From: an uncultured Bacillota bacterium
GTDB taxonomy: Bacteria; Bacillota; Dehalobacteriia; UBA7702
Direction: 5' to 3'
NCBI GenBank assembly: GCA_934702375.1
Contig: CAKUYE010000030.1
Coordinates: 1 to 15,910, forward strand
Length of the DNA: 15,910 nt
Both the position numbers and the translations under genes were made by a program. Positions 1 to 6,683 of this stretch are shown here, one piece after another. Position 1 is the stretch's first letter, and each line of letters begins with the position of its first letter. The notes under the pieces are model-generated. The model was not told where the DNA came from, did no database searches, and saw nothing but the letters and a program-made list of their open reading frames with translations.

Positions 1-220
1 TGAGATATTTAAAGAAGCATTCACAGCAAGCGTTATCGAAAGGGTATCCCTTTTTTGAAAACGACTGAAGAACATTAAGAGAATCTAAAAGTTTTCGAAA
101 AGAAAGGGCAGTGTACTGAGAACCGCGATCAGAATGAAACATAAGCCCGGAAGGACAGTTACACTTAACGTACGCTTTTTTGAAAGTGGTCATGGCATTT
201 TGCAGGATGCCGGTAAGGTA
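1..220 (-). pseudogene. IS3-family transposase (OrfB), C-terminal fragment
   Basis: Reading the minus strand from about 220 down to 1 gives an open stretch with strong IS3-family OrfB (DDE integrase, rve) features: LMFHSDRGSQYTA, then FRKLLDSLNVLQSFSKKGYP, then DNACCECFFKYL. The HSDRGSQY block carries the second catalytic Asp, and the DNACCE block carries the catalytic Glu. Together they are diagnostic of the C-terminal half of the catalytic domain. An in-frame TGA at 223-221 closes the frame upstream. The N-terminal part, including the first catalytic Asp and OrfA, is absent; that space is occupied by the tail of an unrelated RhuM-like gene on the other strand. The frame is still open at the window edge, so the C-terminus may be intact outside. 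I infer a non-functional remnant left by a deletion or recombination. An imperfect IS end was looked for near 180-220 but none is convincing. Confidence 0.85.
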
Positions 221-346
221 TCAGCTGAAATCGCAAAGCTTCATGCGGAAACCGAGTTTGAAAAATATCGTATTATTCAGGACAGATTGTTTATGTCTGA
301 CTTTGATAGGTACATATTAGAACTGGAAGCGAATACGGAGAAATAG
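200..346 (+). pseudogene. RhuM-family protein, C-terminal fragment
   Basis: The last ~48 codons before the TAG at 344-346 read as LQDAGKVSAEIAKLHAETEF followed by EKYRIIQDRLFMSDFDRYIL. This matches from memory the C-terminal end of RhuM-family proteins (named after the Salmonella SPI-3 gene; function poorly defined, often next to mobile or restriction-type genes), where an AGKVS block and a final SDFD block are typical. The rest of the protein, normally about 300 residues, is missing. An ATG at 134 lies in the same frame, but codons 1-22 from it are simply the antisense of the IS3 transposase fragment and no ribosome binding site precedes it. I therefore treat it as a 3' remnant rather than a 70-residue gene. 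The identification rests on motif recall, so it is good but not certain. Confidence 0.7.
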
Positions 347-399
347 ACAGCTATTTCTTGTTTTGTCATCGATAGTAATAGTCTTAAAGGGGTGATGGG

Positions 400-813
400 A
401 TGAGTATTGGAGTTGGGGCTTATGGGAAACTTATTCTTCAAGATGATGCTACGGTAATTTATGAATACGGCTGTTATAATTTAAATGAGGAAGAATTTGC
501 AAACAGAATGCGTGTTCGTGACGGTCTTATTCTGATTCAAAAAGATTGTTTTCAGGAGCCGGAGATCCATGAGAAATTAAAAAAGATGCCAAACGGTAGG
601 AAAAAACTTATGATAAAAAGAATTCCGGTGAACGTAAATTATGAGAAAATGATTGCGGAAGGTTCGATCATAATCGAAAATTCTTTGAACTGTTGGAAAA
701 CCACTGATACAGAGATGTGCATTGATGTTATGGCCTTACGCCTTCTACATAAACTGTTTGGGGTATATCAAGAAGAAAGTAAGATTCCTGAATGCATTAG
801 TTTTCATGTTTAG
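400..813 (+). CDS. Hypothetical protein, 137 aa
   Basis: The ORF starts with ATG preceded by a purine-rich AAAGGGGTGATGGG, a usable ribosome binding site, and runs 137 codons to TAG. The protein is soluble-looking, with no signal peptide or membrane segment. It begins MSIGVGAYGKLILQDDATVI and alternates short beta-like stretches (YGKLIL, VIYEYGCY, DGLILIQKD) with a charged, lysine-rich middle (EIHEKLKKMPNGRKKLMIKR). It then has a C-terminal helical part (MCIDVMALRLLHKLFGVYQE). I recall similar short proteins of unknown function in Clostridia but cannot assign a named family. It lies between a RhuM/IS3 remnant and a convergent terminator, so it may belong to the same accessory segment. Codon use (AT-rich, many AAA, GAA, ATT) looks lower in GC than the genes further right, consistent with acquisition. 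No function is proposed. Confidence 0.75.
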   Translation: MSIGVGAYGKLILQDDATVIYEYGCYNLNEEEFANRMRVRDGLILIQKDCFQEPEIHEKLKKMPNGRKKLMIKRIPVNVNYEKMIAEGSIIIENSLNCWKTTDTEMCIDVMALRLLHKLFGVYQEESKIPECISFHV

Positions 814-871
814 AAATATAATGTTATTGATTGGCAGATACTGCTATGATGCAGTTCTTCTGCTGTGAATG

Positions 872-912
872 AAAAAAAGCGGCAAACGGGTTTTGGCCTG
901 TTTGCCGCTTTT
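872..912 (-). terminator. Intrinsic terminator, possibly bidirectional
   Basis: Arms AAAAGCGGCAAAC (875-887) and GTTTGCCGCTTTT (900-912) pair perfectly over 13 bp and extend by GGG/CCT (one G-U) to a 6-nt loop. Read on the minus strand, the hairpin follows the stop of the SLH-lipase gene (920) by 7 nt and is followed by seven U residues (878-872). On the plus strand the hairpin ends in TTTT, then mixed sequence, so it could also stop readthrough from the 400-813 gene. Confidence 0.88.
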
Positions 913-919
913 GTGTTGT

Positions 920-3900
920 TTAATAGAGGTCTCTATAGAGGAATGTTACGATTTGGGCGCGGGTGCAGGTTTCTTCCGGGCTGAAGGTGGTGGCGGAGGT
1001 CCCGTTGGTAATCTCCCATTCTACGGCCCAGGAAACGGCATCGGCATAATAAGCATTTGCCGGGACATCCCGGAAGGTATTGGTGCTTTCCGGTTCGGGG
1101 CTTCCATCCCAGCGCCAGAGGAATGTCACGGTTTGTCCTCGGGTCACTGTGGCATTGGGGCTGAAGGTGGTGGTTGTCGTGCCGGTGGTAATGCCTTCTT
1201 CCGCAGCCCAAAGCACTGCTTTATAGTAATATTGATCCGAGGAAACATCGGTAAAGGGATTGTAATTGGATTCCGGTTCCGGGCATTCCGCTGCACGCCA
1301 GAGGAAGGTGACAACCTGAGCTCTGGTGCAAGCCAGTTCAGGACTGAAGGTTGTTTCCGATGTGCCGCTGGTAATCATGCGGTCTACCGCCCAGAGAACG
1401 GCGTCGTAGTAGTAAGCCCCTTCGGGAACATCGTTAAAGGGCATTTCCAGCTCTTCCTCATATTCATCGACATCGCTGTCAAAGTCCGGATATATTTCAT
1501 CTCCGTTGGCACCTTCGGCAATGAATTCTTCGTAAGGATCTTCCGGGATAGAAACGGTATAGCTTTTATTGGTTGTGATGGGGATATCTTTATATTTTAT
1601 GGTGCGGCTGAGACTGTCATCGGCACTGCCGCAGTGGGCAAAGATCGTCATTGCGATATTGGTTGTATCGGTGCCGGTCATGGTGAAGGTATAGTCCTTT
1701 TCTGCCGGGAAAGTGGCGATCAGCCCCATATCCGTCATTTCCACGGAGACTTCGCCGCTTGTGCATACACCGTCTATATAGCTGCCGACGGATTGACCGG
1801 AAGCATTGGTATATTTCACATTGCTGTCTGTGGACTGACGGGAAACATTCCAAAATTCCACATTGATCGGGAGGGGTTTGTTTTGGATCGCTTCCATCTG
1901 ATCTTCATCGATAGGGTACAGCAGTACACTGCGGACATGGCTTTTCCGTTCAAAATCATCTTCGGTCTGTAGATCATCGGTTTCCAATCGTGCCAGGTAA
2001 TGTTCGGCATAATGTGCCATGCCGATGGTTTTCAGTTTCGTGACGACTTTGGCGGTTGAGGGAAGCGCCTTTAAGCCTATGGCTCCAAGGAGTTCCGCCA
2101 CGGTTTCATTGGAGAATTTTTGAGTGGCATTTTTGCCAAGAGCATTTCCTGCGCTGTCCATAACCTTTTGCTGAATATTTTCGTAGGGAATGAGACCAAA
2201 GACATCAGAGGTTTGTTGTAATGCGCTGTGGTGGCGGCGATTTCGGAAGGCGTCATTGCAGAAGTTATCCAGAATGGCCTGTTGAGAAGCGTCGATTCTG
2301 TGTCCGTTGAGGGTGGATATATCCCGGAAGGTATTCCAAAGCTCATCGGAGCCGTCCGAAGGAAGGTAGAGCGTTGTGCCGTAACGGGTAAATCCCCATT
2401 GGGAAGGCGCTACGCGGGGAACCATATCTACCGGGCTGACAATATTATAAATATTAGGGGCGTAGTAACTCATTTCTGTTGTTTGTTTATCCGCTCCGGC
2501 CGGTGTGGCAAAGGTATAAACATAGATATCGGAAACATCAGCTTTTTCTCCACCCAATGTGGCATTATTGATGCTTTGCCCCAGGAGATTCGCTACGGCT
2601 GCGGCACGGCTGTAGCCTACGACCCATATTTTGAGATCCCCTTTGATCTCATGATTACGAATGTAATCATCTAAGCCGCTTTTCACTTCATTGGCTGCGG
2701 TTTGGAAACCTTTGTGGTTTCTGTTGAGGCTGATTAAGTCATTGCTATTACCATCACCGTACAAATGGAAATTGCTTGCCCATTCGCCGCCGTAGCCGCC
2801 GCCGCGAATCGGCACAGCAATAAGGGTATCGGTTTCCCCATTGGGGCTGTTGATGTATTTTATTGCCATGGAATAGCCAACCTTGTCCGAAGTATCGGTT
2901 AAGGGTTTATCGTAATTGACGAACTTAAAGCTGGAGCTATCGAACCCCATGCGAATGAAAAGTTCTTTGATGTTATTGGCTCTGATGGTATTCACTTCTT
3001 CCAGCGTTTTGCTCCAGGTGGCATTGGCATTTGTGGAGAAAGTTGTCATTTCCATACAGAGGGAAGCTTTTGCCAAATCAGGGTTGTAGCCATAGCCGTC
3101 ATCCTGGGAGTAAAAGTAGTTGTCATCATAGTCAAATTGCCAGGAACGGGTGTAGCCGGAATTGCTTTCAAAATGGAAAGGGATTCGTTTCCAGGTGATT
3201 GGCGTAGGCGGTGTCGCTGCAGGGACTTTGGTTAGATCCCAATCGGCCAGGATCTCTGCTCGGGTAGCCAAAGTGTAACCATCTCCCTCTCCGAAAATAC
3301 CGCTTTCGTTTACCGGATTTTTGGAGTTCCCCGCATCGCTGTTTGTCACAATGTGGATATAGGGGATATCGTTGGCAACACGGCAGTTTTCAGCTCCGGC
3401 GGCGCTGCCGGTCCAGGTTTGGAAAGCCGGAGAAAAATAGTAGTCACTTTGGCAGGTGACCTCGACTTTTTCCATGGCAAAATCTGAGTTGATACAACGG
3501 TCGGTATCCGTGCTTAAAGAGGCCAGACCGACGACGGAGGTTCGGTGGGACTGATTGCCCGAGGAAGTATAATGCCCCAATACGAGACAGTGGTCAATAA
3601 GGGATGCACCTCCGCTGCTGTATTGGGCAATACCGCCCATTTCTGCGCCGGAAATATATCCCGTTACCGTGAGATCAACATTCATATTGACGATGCAGTT
3701 TCGGATTGTGCCGGTATTCGATAAGGTAATGCCGCCGATGTAGGGCAGGAATTGATCCTTTAAATCGATGGTCATGGTCACATTGCAATTTTCAATGAGA
3801 CCGGCGTTGCTTTTGGCAATGCCGAAATAATCGATATCATGGACATAATTGGATGTGCCCCAGTCTGAGAGGTGCTTACTATCTTCTTCGGTGTCATGAA

Positions 3901-4258
3901 TGGATATATTGAGATTCCGGACGGTACCGCTGTTATACCGCCAGATACCGGATTTCATGTTATATATGGTGTGTCCGTTGCCGTCAAAGGTTATGTCTTC
4001 GCTCAGACCGTAGGAAGAGAGGGTGGGGGCATCGCTGTTGCCGGTATAAAAGCGATAATCTTCATTATTGGCATCGATGTCATTCATCAGGATAATCTTG
4101 TCGTGATAGTAGGTTTCCTGTTTTTGCAGATCGGCGATGCAGTAAACCGGAGTCCAGCCCTCCGGTACTTTTTCCGCTGCCAGTGCAGAAGTTGGCAGCA
4201 GTGCCAGAATTGCCATGATCACCAAAGACAGAAACCCTGTTTGTAGTGGCCTTTTCAT
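920..4258 (-). CDS. Secreted SLH-anchored protein with lipase-like alpha/beta hydrolase domain
   Basis: A 1112-residue exported protein. The start is the ATG at 4258 (MKRPLQTGF), chosen because AGGAGG lies 6-7 nt upstream; an in-frame ATG at 4279 has no such site. Residues 1-28 form a classic signal peptide: KR, a hydrophobic core, then an Ala-rich cleavage region ending SALAA. Residues ~70-250 repeat short units such as FDGNGHTIYN, GTVRNLNI, GLIENCNV and GTIRNCIV, resembling a right-handed beta-helix or GLUG-type region. Residues ~353-790 resemble a class-3 lipase/DUF2974-type hydrolase. The nucleophile elbow VVGYSRAAAVAN places Ser550 in G-Y-S-R-A, and Asp611 in SPVDMVPR is the likely acid; the catalytic His cannot be assigned by eye. 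An acidic linker leads to three SLH repeats starting near 941, 1002 and 1062, each with a DV...YYYDAV-type opening, an ITSGT/TTFSP block and a CTRAQ..TFLWR block. SLH repeats bind pyruvylated secondary wall polymer, so the enzyme is inferred to sit on the cell surface. Its substrate is unknown. It is monocistronic between its own promoter and terminator. Confidence 0.9.
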   Translation of the reverse strand: MKRPLQTGFLSLVIMAILALLPTSALAAEKVPEGWTPVYCIADLQKQETYYHDKIILMNDIDANNEDYRFYTGNSDAPTLSSYGLSEDITFDGNGHTIYNMKSGIWRYNSGTVRNLNISIHDTEEDSKHLSDWGTSNYVHDIDYFGIAKSNAGLIENCNVTMTIDLKDQFLPYIGGITLSNTGTIRNCIVNMNVDLTVTGYISGAEMGGIAQYSSGGASLIDHCLVLGHYTSSGNQSHRTSVVGLASLSTDTDRCINSDFAMEKVEVTCQSDYYFSPAFQTWTGSAAGAENCRVANDIPYIHIVTNSDAGNSKNPVNESGIFGEGDGYTLATRAEILADWDLTKVPAATPPTPITWKRIPFHFESNSGYTRSWQFDYDDNYFYSQDDGYGYNPDLAKASLCMEMTTFSTNANATWSKTLEEVNTIRANNIKELFIRMGFDSSSFKFVNYDKPLTDTSDKVGYSMAIKYINSPNGETDTLIAVPIRGGGYGGEWASNFHLYGDGNSNDLISLNRNHKGFQTAANEVKSGLDDYIRNHEIKGDLKIWVVGYSRAAAVANLLGQSINNATLGGEKADVSDIYVYTFATPAGADKQTTEMSYYAPNIYNIVSPVDMVPRVAPSQWGFTRYGTTLYLPSDGSDELWNTFRDISTLNGHRIDASQQAILDNFCNDAFRNRRHHSALQQTSDVFGLIPYENIQQKVMDSAGNALGKNATQKFSNETVAELLGAIGLKALPSTAKVVTKLKTIGMAHYAEHYLARLETDDLQTEDDFERKSHVRSVLLYPIDEDQMEAIQNKPLPINVEFWNVSRQSTDSNVKYTNASGQSVGSYIDGVCTSGEVSVEMTDMGLIATFPAEKDYTFTMTGTDTTNIAMTIFAHCGSADDSLSRTIKYKDIPITTNKSYTVSIPEDPYEEFIAEGANGDEIYPDFDSDVDEYEEELEMPFNDVPEGAYYYDAVLWAVDRMITSGTSETTFSPELACTRAQVVTFLWRAAECPEPESNYNPFTDVSSDQYYYKAVLWAAEEGITTGTTTTTFSPNATVTRGQTVTFLWRWDGSPEPESTNTFRDVPANAYYADAVSWAVEWEITNGTSATTFSPEETCTRAQIVTFLYRDLY

Positions 4259-4334
4259 TGTGTACCTCCTGTAAAGCATTTTATGAGTTATTTTTAATGT
4301 TTTTATGTCTTTTCAATGCCGACCCTTGGGGTAT

Positions 4335-4363
4335 ATTATAGCGAATGAAAGTGAAAAAATCAA
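4335..4363 (-). promoter_or_regulatory. Sigma-A-type promoter of the SLH-lipase gene
   Basis: On the minus strand, TTGATT (4363-4358) and a perfect TATAAT (4340-4335) are separated by exactly 17 nt. Transcription would start near 4328, giving a leader of about 70 nt before the ATG at 4258. No operator-like inverted repeat is evident. Confidence 0.75.
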
Positions 4364-4375
4364 TGATGTGATGTT

Positions 4376-4419
4376 ATAAAAACAACGGATAAGCAGCCTG
4401 ATTTGGTGCTTATCCGTTG
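4376..4419 (-). terminator. Intrinsic terminator of the ABC exporter operon
   Basis: Arms CAACGGATAAGCA (4383-4395) and TGCTTATCCGTTG (4407-4419) pair perfectly over 13 bp around an 11-nt loop. On the minus strand the stem lies 14 nt past the permease stop (4434) and is followed by GTTTTTAT, a short U-rich run. The plus strand also has TTATTTTTAA after the stem. Confidence 0.8.
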
Positions 4420-4433
4420 GTTATTTTTAATTC

Positions 4434-5246
4434 TTAAACTAAGAAATCCTTTTTCTTATAACGCAATGTTGTAAGAAGAGTGGTCACGATGATCACCACA
4501 AGACCTAAGATCAAGCCGACCGGCCCAAAGCCATGGTTCAACACCACCAGAGGAAGCTCTGCGTGGATCGGAGAAAGATAGGCAAGGAATCTCATATGAG
4601 CCATGATCTTACCCAGCATGCCGATGATATAGGTGATCAATACCAGAGCCAATGCTACGGAAATACTTTCGGCATTGCTGCGGAACAGCGCCGAGATCAA
4701 AAAGCCCACAGACATATAGACGTAACCGGTAAAAAGAGTGCAGATAAAGACGCGAATCAATGCGATTACTACACCGGAAATATTCATATCGCGGTTTAAA
4801 AACCAGGTCATTACACAGGTTACAATGAAAAGTACGAGACTGTAAATGAAGTAGCGCACGATACCGGAGGCGATTTTTTGCCGCAGGATGTTTCCTCTGG
4901 AAACCGGAAGGGAATAGAGGAATTCAATGGTTCCTTTGCCTTCTTCGCCGGTAAAGGCCTTTGCGCCGATAAGGCAGGCATAGATCCCGGAGAAGAGCAA
5001 AATAAATTGATAAATGTAGGCTGCAAATTGAAAAGGTTGACTAAGGTCGGGAGAGGTAGTAAGACCGAGAATCCCCCGGACTACATTGGGTAATGCTTCG
5101 GTTCTGGCGGCAAAGGACTCCGGTTTGAATACGCTGCCGAACATGCTGTGAAGGAACATCATAATGGCGATGATCGCAGCGAAAACAACGGTCCAACTGA
5201 TCAGCTCACCAAGGTTTCGTTTTAAGTCAAGGCGATAAATGCTCAC
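4434..5246 (-). CDS. ABC-2-type exporter, membrane (permease) subunit
   Basis: A 270-residue integral membrane protein of the ABC-2 permease family. Six hydrophobic segments are visible at about residues 15-33, 72-97, 128-150, 157-188, 193-213 and 240-263. Between the second and third lies EEGKGTIEFLYSLPVSR (101-117), the cytoplasmic coupling motif typical of ABC-2 permeases. The C-terminus ends RYKKKDFLV, common for these subunits. The start is GTG at 5246, overlapping the TGA of the upstream ATPase gene in GTGA. A GGGGGTG site lies 7 nt upstream, so the two genes are translationally coupled. It is expected to dimerise in the cytoplasmic membrane and work with the ATPase next to it. The exported substrate cannot be told from sequence. 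Confidence 0.9.
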   Translation of the reverse strand: MSIYRLDLKRNLGELISWTVVFAAIIAIMMFLHSMFGSVFKPESFAARTEALPNVVRGILGLTTSPDLSQPFQFAAYIYQFILLFSGIYACLIGAKAFTGEEGKGTIEFLYSLPVSRGNILRQKIASGIVRYFIYSLVLFIVTCVMTWFLNRDMNISGVVIALIRVFICTLFTGYVYMSVGFLISALFRSNAESISVALALVLITYIIGMLGKIMAHMRFLAYLSPIHAELPLVVLNHGFGPVGLILGLVVIIVTTLLTTLRYKKKDFLV

Positions 5247-6550
5247 GCGTTTTCACCCCCTTCGTAAAAGGGCAGGAATACTTCCTGCAGGTCTTTGCTG
5301 CTGACACAGATATCGTCCATGTCCAGATCATAGAGAAGCTTTGCCAAAACGTTGAGATCACCGCTGTATTCCATGATGATCTTGCCGCCTTCTTCACTGA
5401 CAATCTTGGCGCCGATATCTTCAAAGGCATCACGCTTGAAGCCCGTTGACTTCATTGTGATATTCTTATAATGCTTCGTCTTTTTCGTTGCTGCCGGAGC
5501 ATCCTTTTCCTGTTTCGGTTTATCCTTTGGCTGATTCTTTTTCTGCTTCGGAGCTTTCTTTTCCGGCTCTTTTTTGGTGGGAGCATCTACCTTTTCCGGC
5601 TTTGCTTCCACGGGAGCATCCTCCTCTGTGGGAGCAGACACCACGGGAGCATCACCTTCCGGGGTGATCTCTTCCGGAGCTTCTGAGGGGATTTCTGCTT
5701 CCGCAGCTGCCGGTGTTTCGGAAAGCGGGGCAGCATTGGGCATAATCACGATGGTTTTTTCCAGTTCATCTTCTGCAGTTTCGGTTTCACTTTCCGATTC
5801 TTCTTCCATCACGGAGATATCCAAAGTATCTTCAAAGGCATCCTCGGGTTCCTCATCAATCGACGGCATGACAAAATCTCCGCCGAGGAAATCCGGGTTT
5901 TCTTTGGCAAAGGTATCGGCATCAACGGTAATTTCACCGTTTTCAATGATCGCCATGCGGTCGCAGATCGGTGCGATCTCATTTCCGTCTCTGCCGGTGA
6001 TGATAATGGTTGTGCCGTTTTCCTGCAATTCTTTCAGGTAACCGAAAAGGCGGCTTTGTACATTGGCATCCAAACCTCTGAAAGGCTCGTCCAGTAAAAG
6101 CAGACGCGGCTCTACGGCTAAAGCAGCCATTAATGCCATCTTTTTCTGATCGCTTCGATCCATATCCTCAAATCTTTCTCTGGGATCGATCTCGAAAGCC
6201 TGCATGAGATTTTTAAAGCGTTCATCCTTTTTATGATGATTTGCCTTCAGGACAAGATTGATGTATTTCCCGGCTTTCATTTTGTTATAAAAATAAATCT
6301 CACCGGGGACATATGCCGTTTCTTTTTTGATCTGCTTGGCTTCGTCTACAACATCCATATCAAAAACCTCGGCCTCGCCGTCGGAAGGTAAGATATAGTT
6401 CATTAATATCCTTAAGATCGTTGTTTTGCCGGCGCCATCGGGGCCGATTAAACCGAAGATCTCTCCTTCGTTCACCGTGAGGTCGATGCCGCTGATACCA
6501 ATTCTTCTGCCGTATTTCTTGGATAATTGACTTAAATTGACGGCAATCAA
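5243..6550 (-). CDS. ABC transporter ATP-binding protein with degenerate motifs and a long charged linker
   Basis: A 435-residue ATPase partner of the permease. The start is TTG at 6550, chosen because AAGGAGGTG lies ~8 nt upstream and homology (IAVNLSQLSKKYG) begins there; an in-frame ATG at 6589 would add 13 unrelated residues. Residues 1-225 are an ABC-2-class nucleotide-binding domain: Walker A GPDGAGKTT (36-44), Walker B RLLLLDEP (149-156, catalytic Glu155) and D-loop GLD (159-161). Two motifs are altered. The signature region reads MDRSDQKK (130-137) instead of an LSGGQ or YSxGMxQ form, and the H-loop position reads TGRDGNE (185-191), with Arg187 where His is expected. Residues ~231-358 are low complexity: first acidic (many E, D, S), then A/P/E-rich, then K/P-rich. 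Residues 359-435 resemble the normal C-terminal domain of this class, ending DLQEVFLPFYEGG. Typical relatives are about 230-310 residues, so the extra length is the linker. Confidence 0.85.
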   Translation of the reverse strand: MIAVNLSQLSKKYGRRIGISGIDLTVNEGEIFGLIGPDGAGKTTILRILMNYILPSDGEAEVFDMDVVDEAKQIKKETAYVPGEIYFYNKMKAGKYINLVLKANHHKKDERFKNLMQAFEIDPRERFEDMDRSDQKKMALMAALAVEPRLLLLDEPFRGLDANVQSRLFGYLKELQENGTTIIITGRDGNEIAPICDRMAIIENGEITVDADTFAKENPDFLGGDFVMPSIDEEPEDAFEDTLDISVMEEESESETETAEDELEKTIVIMPNAAPLSETPAAAEAEIPSEAPEEITPEGDAPVVSAPTEEDAPVEAKPEKVDAPTKKEPEKKAPKQKKNQPKDKPKQEKDAPAATKKTKHYKNITMKSTGFKRDAFEDIGAKIVSEEGGKIIMEYSGDLNVLAKLLYDLDMDDICVSSKDLQEVFLPFYEGGENA

Positions 6551-6594
6551 GACGACACCTCCTTTTTTCAGTGTTTTATAATAATCCAACTATA

Positions 6595-6623
6595 AGGATA
6601 ATACTTTTTTCGCCCGGGGTCAA
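6595..6623 (-). promoter_or_regulatory. Possible sigma-A-type promoter of the ABC exporter operon
   Basis: On the minus strand, TTGACC (6623-6618) and TATCCT (6600-6595) are separated by 17 nt, upstream of the TTG start at 6550. The -35 box is good and the -10 box matches 4 of 6. Placement in the divergent gap supports it, but the match is moderate. Confidence 0.4.
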
Positions 6624-6644
6624 TGCTTTTTTATTTTTTCTTGG

Positions 6645-6675
6645 GGTTCTATCTCATTCTTTTTTTACATAGGTT
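6645..6675 (+). promoter_or_regulatory. Possible sigma-E-like promoter region of spoIIIA
   Basis: spoIIIA operons are known to be transcribed by mother-cell sigma-E. In the gap ahead of spoIIIAA the best -10-like element is CATAGGTT (6668-6675; sigma-E consensus CATA...T), with only a weak -35-like TTCTATCT near 6646-6653. The match is poor, and its position would leave almost no leader before the ATG at 6684. It is listed as a candidate only. Confidence 0.22.
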
Positions 6676-6683
6676 ATTAAAGA

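Noticed and set aside
134..346. A complete 70-residue gene starting at ATG 134
   Set aside because: Its first 22 codons are the antisense of the IS3 transposase fragment, no ribosome binding site precedes the ATG, and only the tail resembles RhuM. It is recorded as a pseudogene fragment instead.
940..1440. Tandem DNA repeats
   Set aside because: The repeated pattern is explained by the three SLH protein repeats, which are diverged at DNA level.
869..1972. Long plus-strand ORF of 367 codons
   Set aside because: It lies antisense to the SLH repeats and hydrolase C-terminus, starts inside the terminator area and is Gly/Cys/Phe-rich without domain features. It is a shadow of the minus-strand gene.
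5574..6041. Plus-strand Ser/Ala-rich ORF of 155 codons
   Set aside because: It is the antisense of the low-complexity linker of the ABC ATPase. The serine and alanine runs come from the repeated GAA/GCA-type codons on the other strand.
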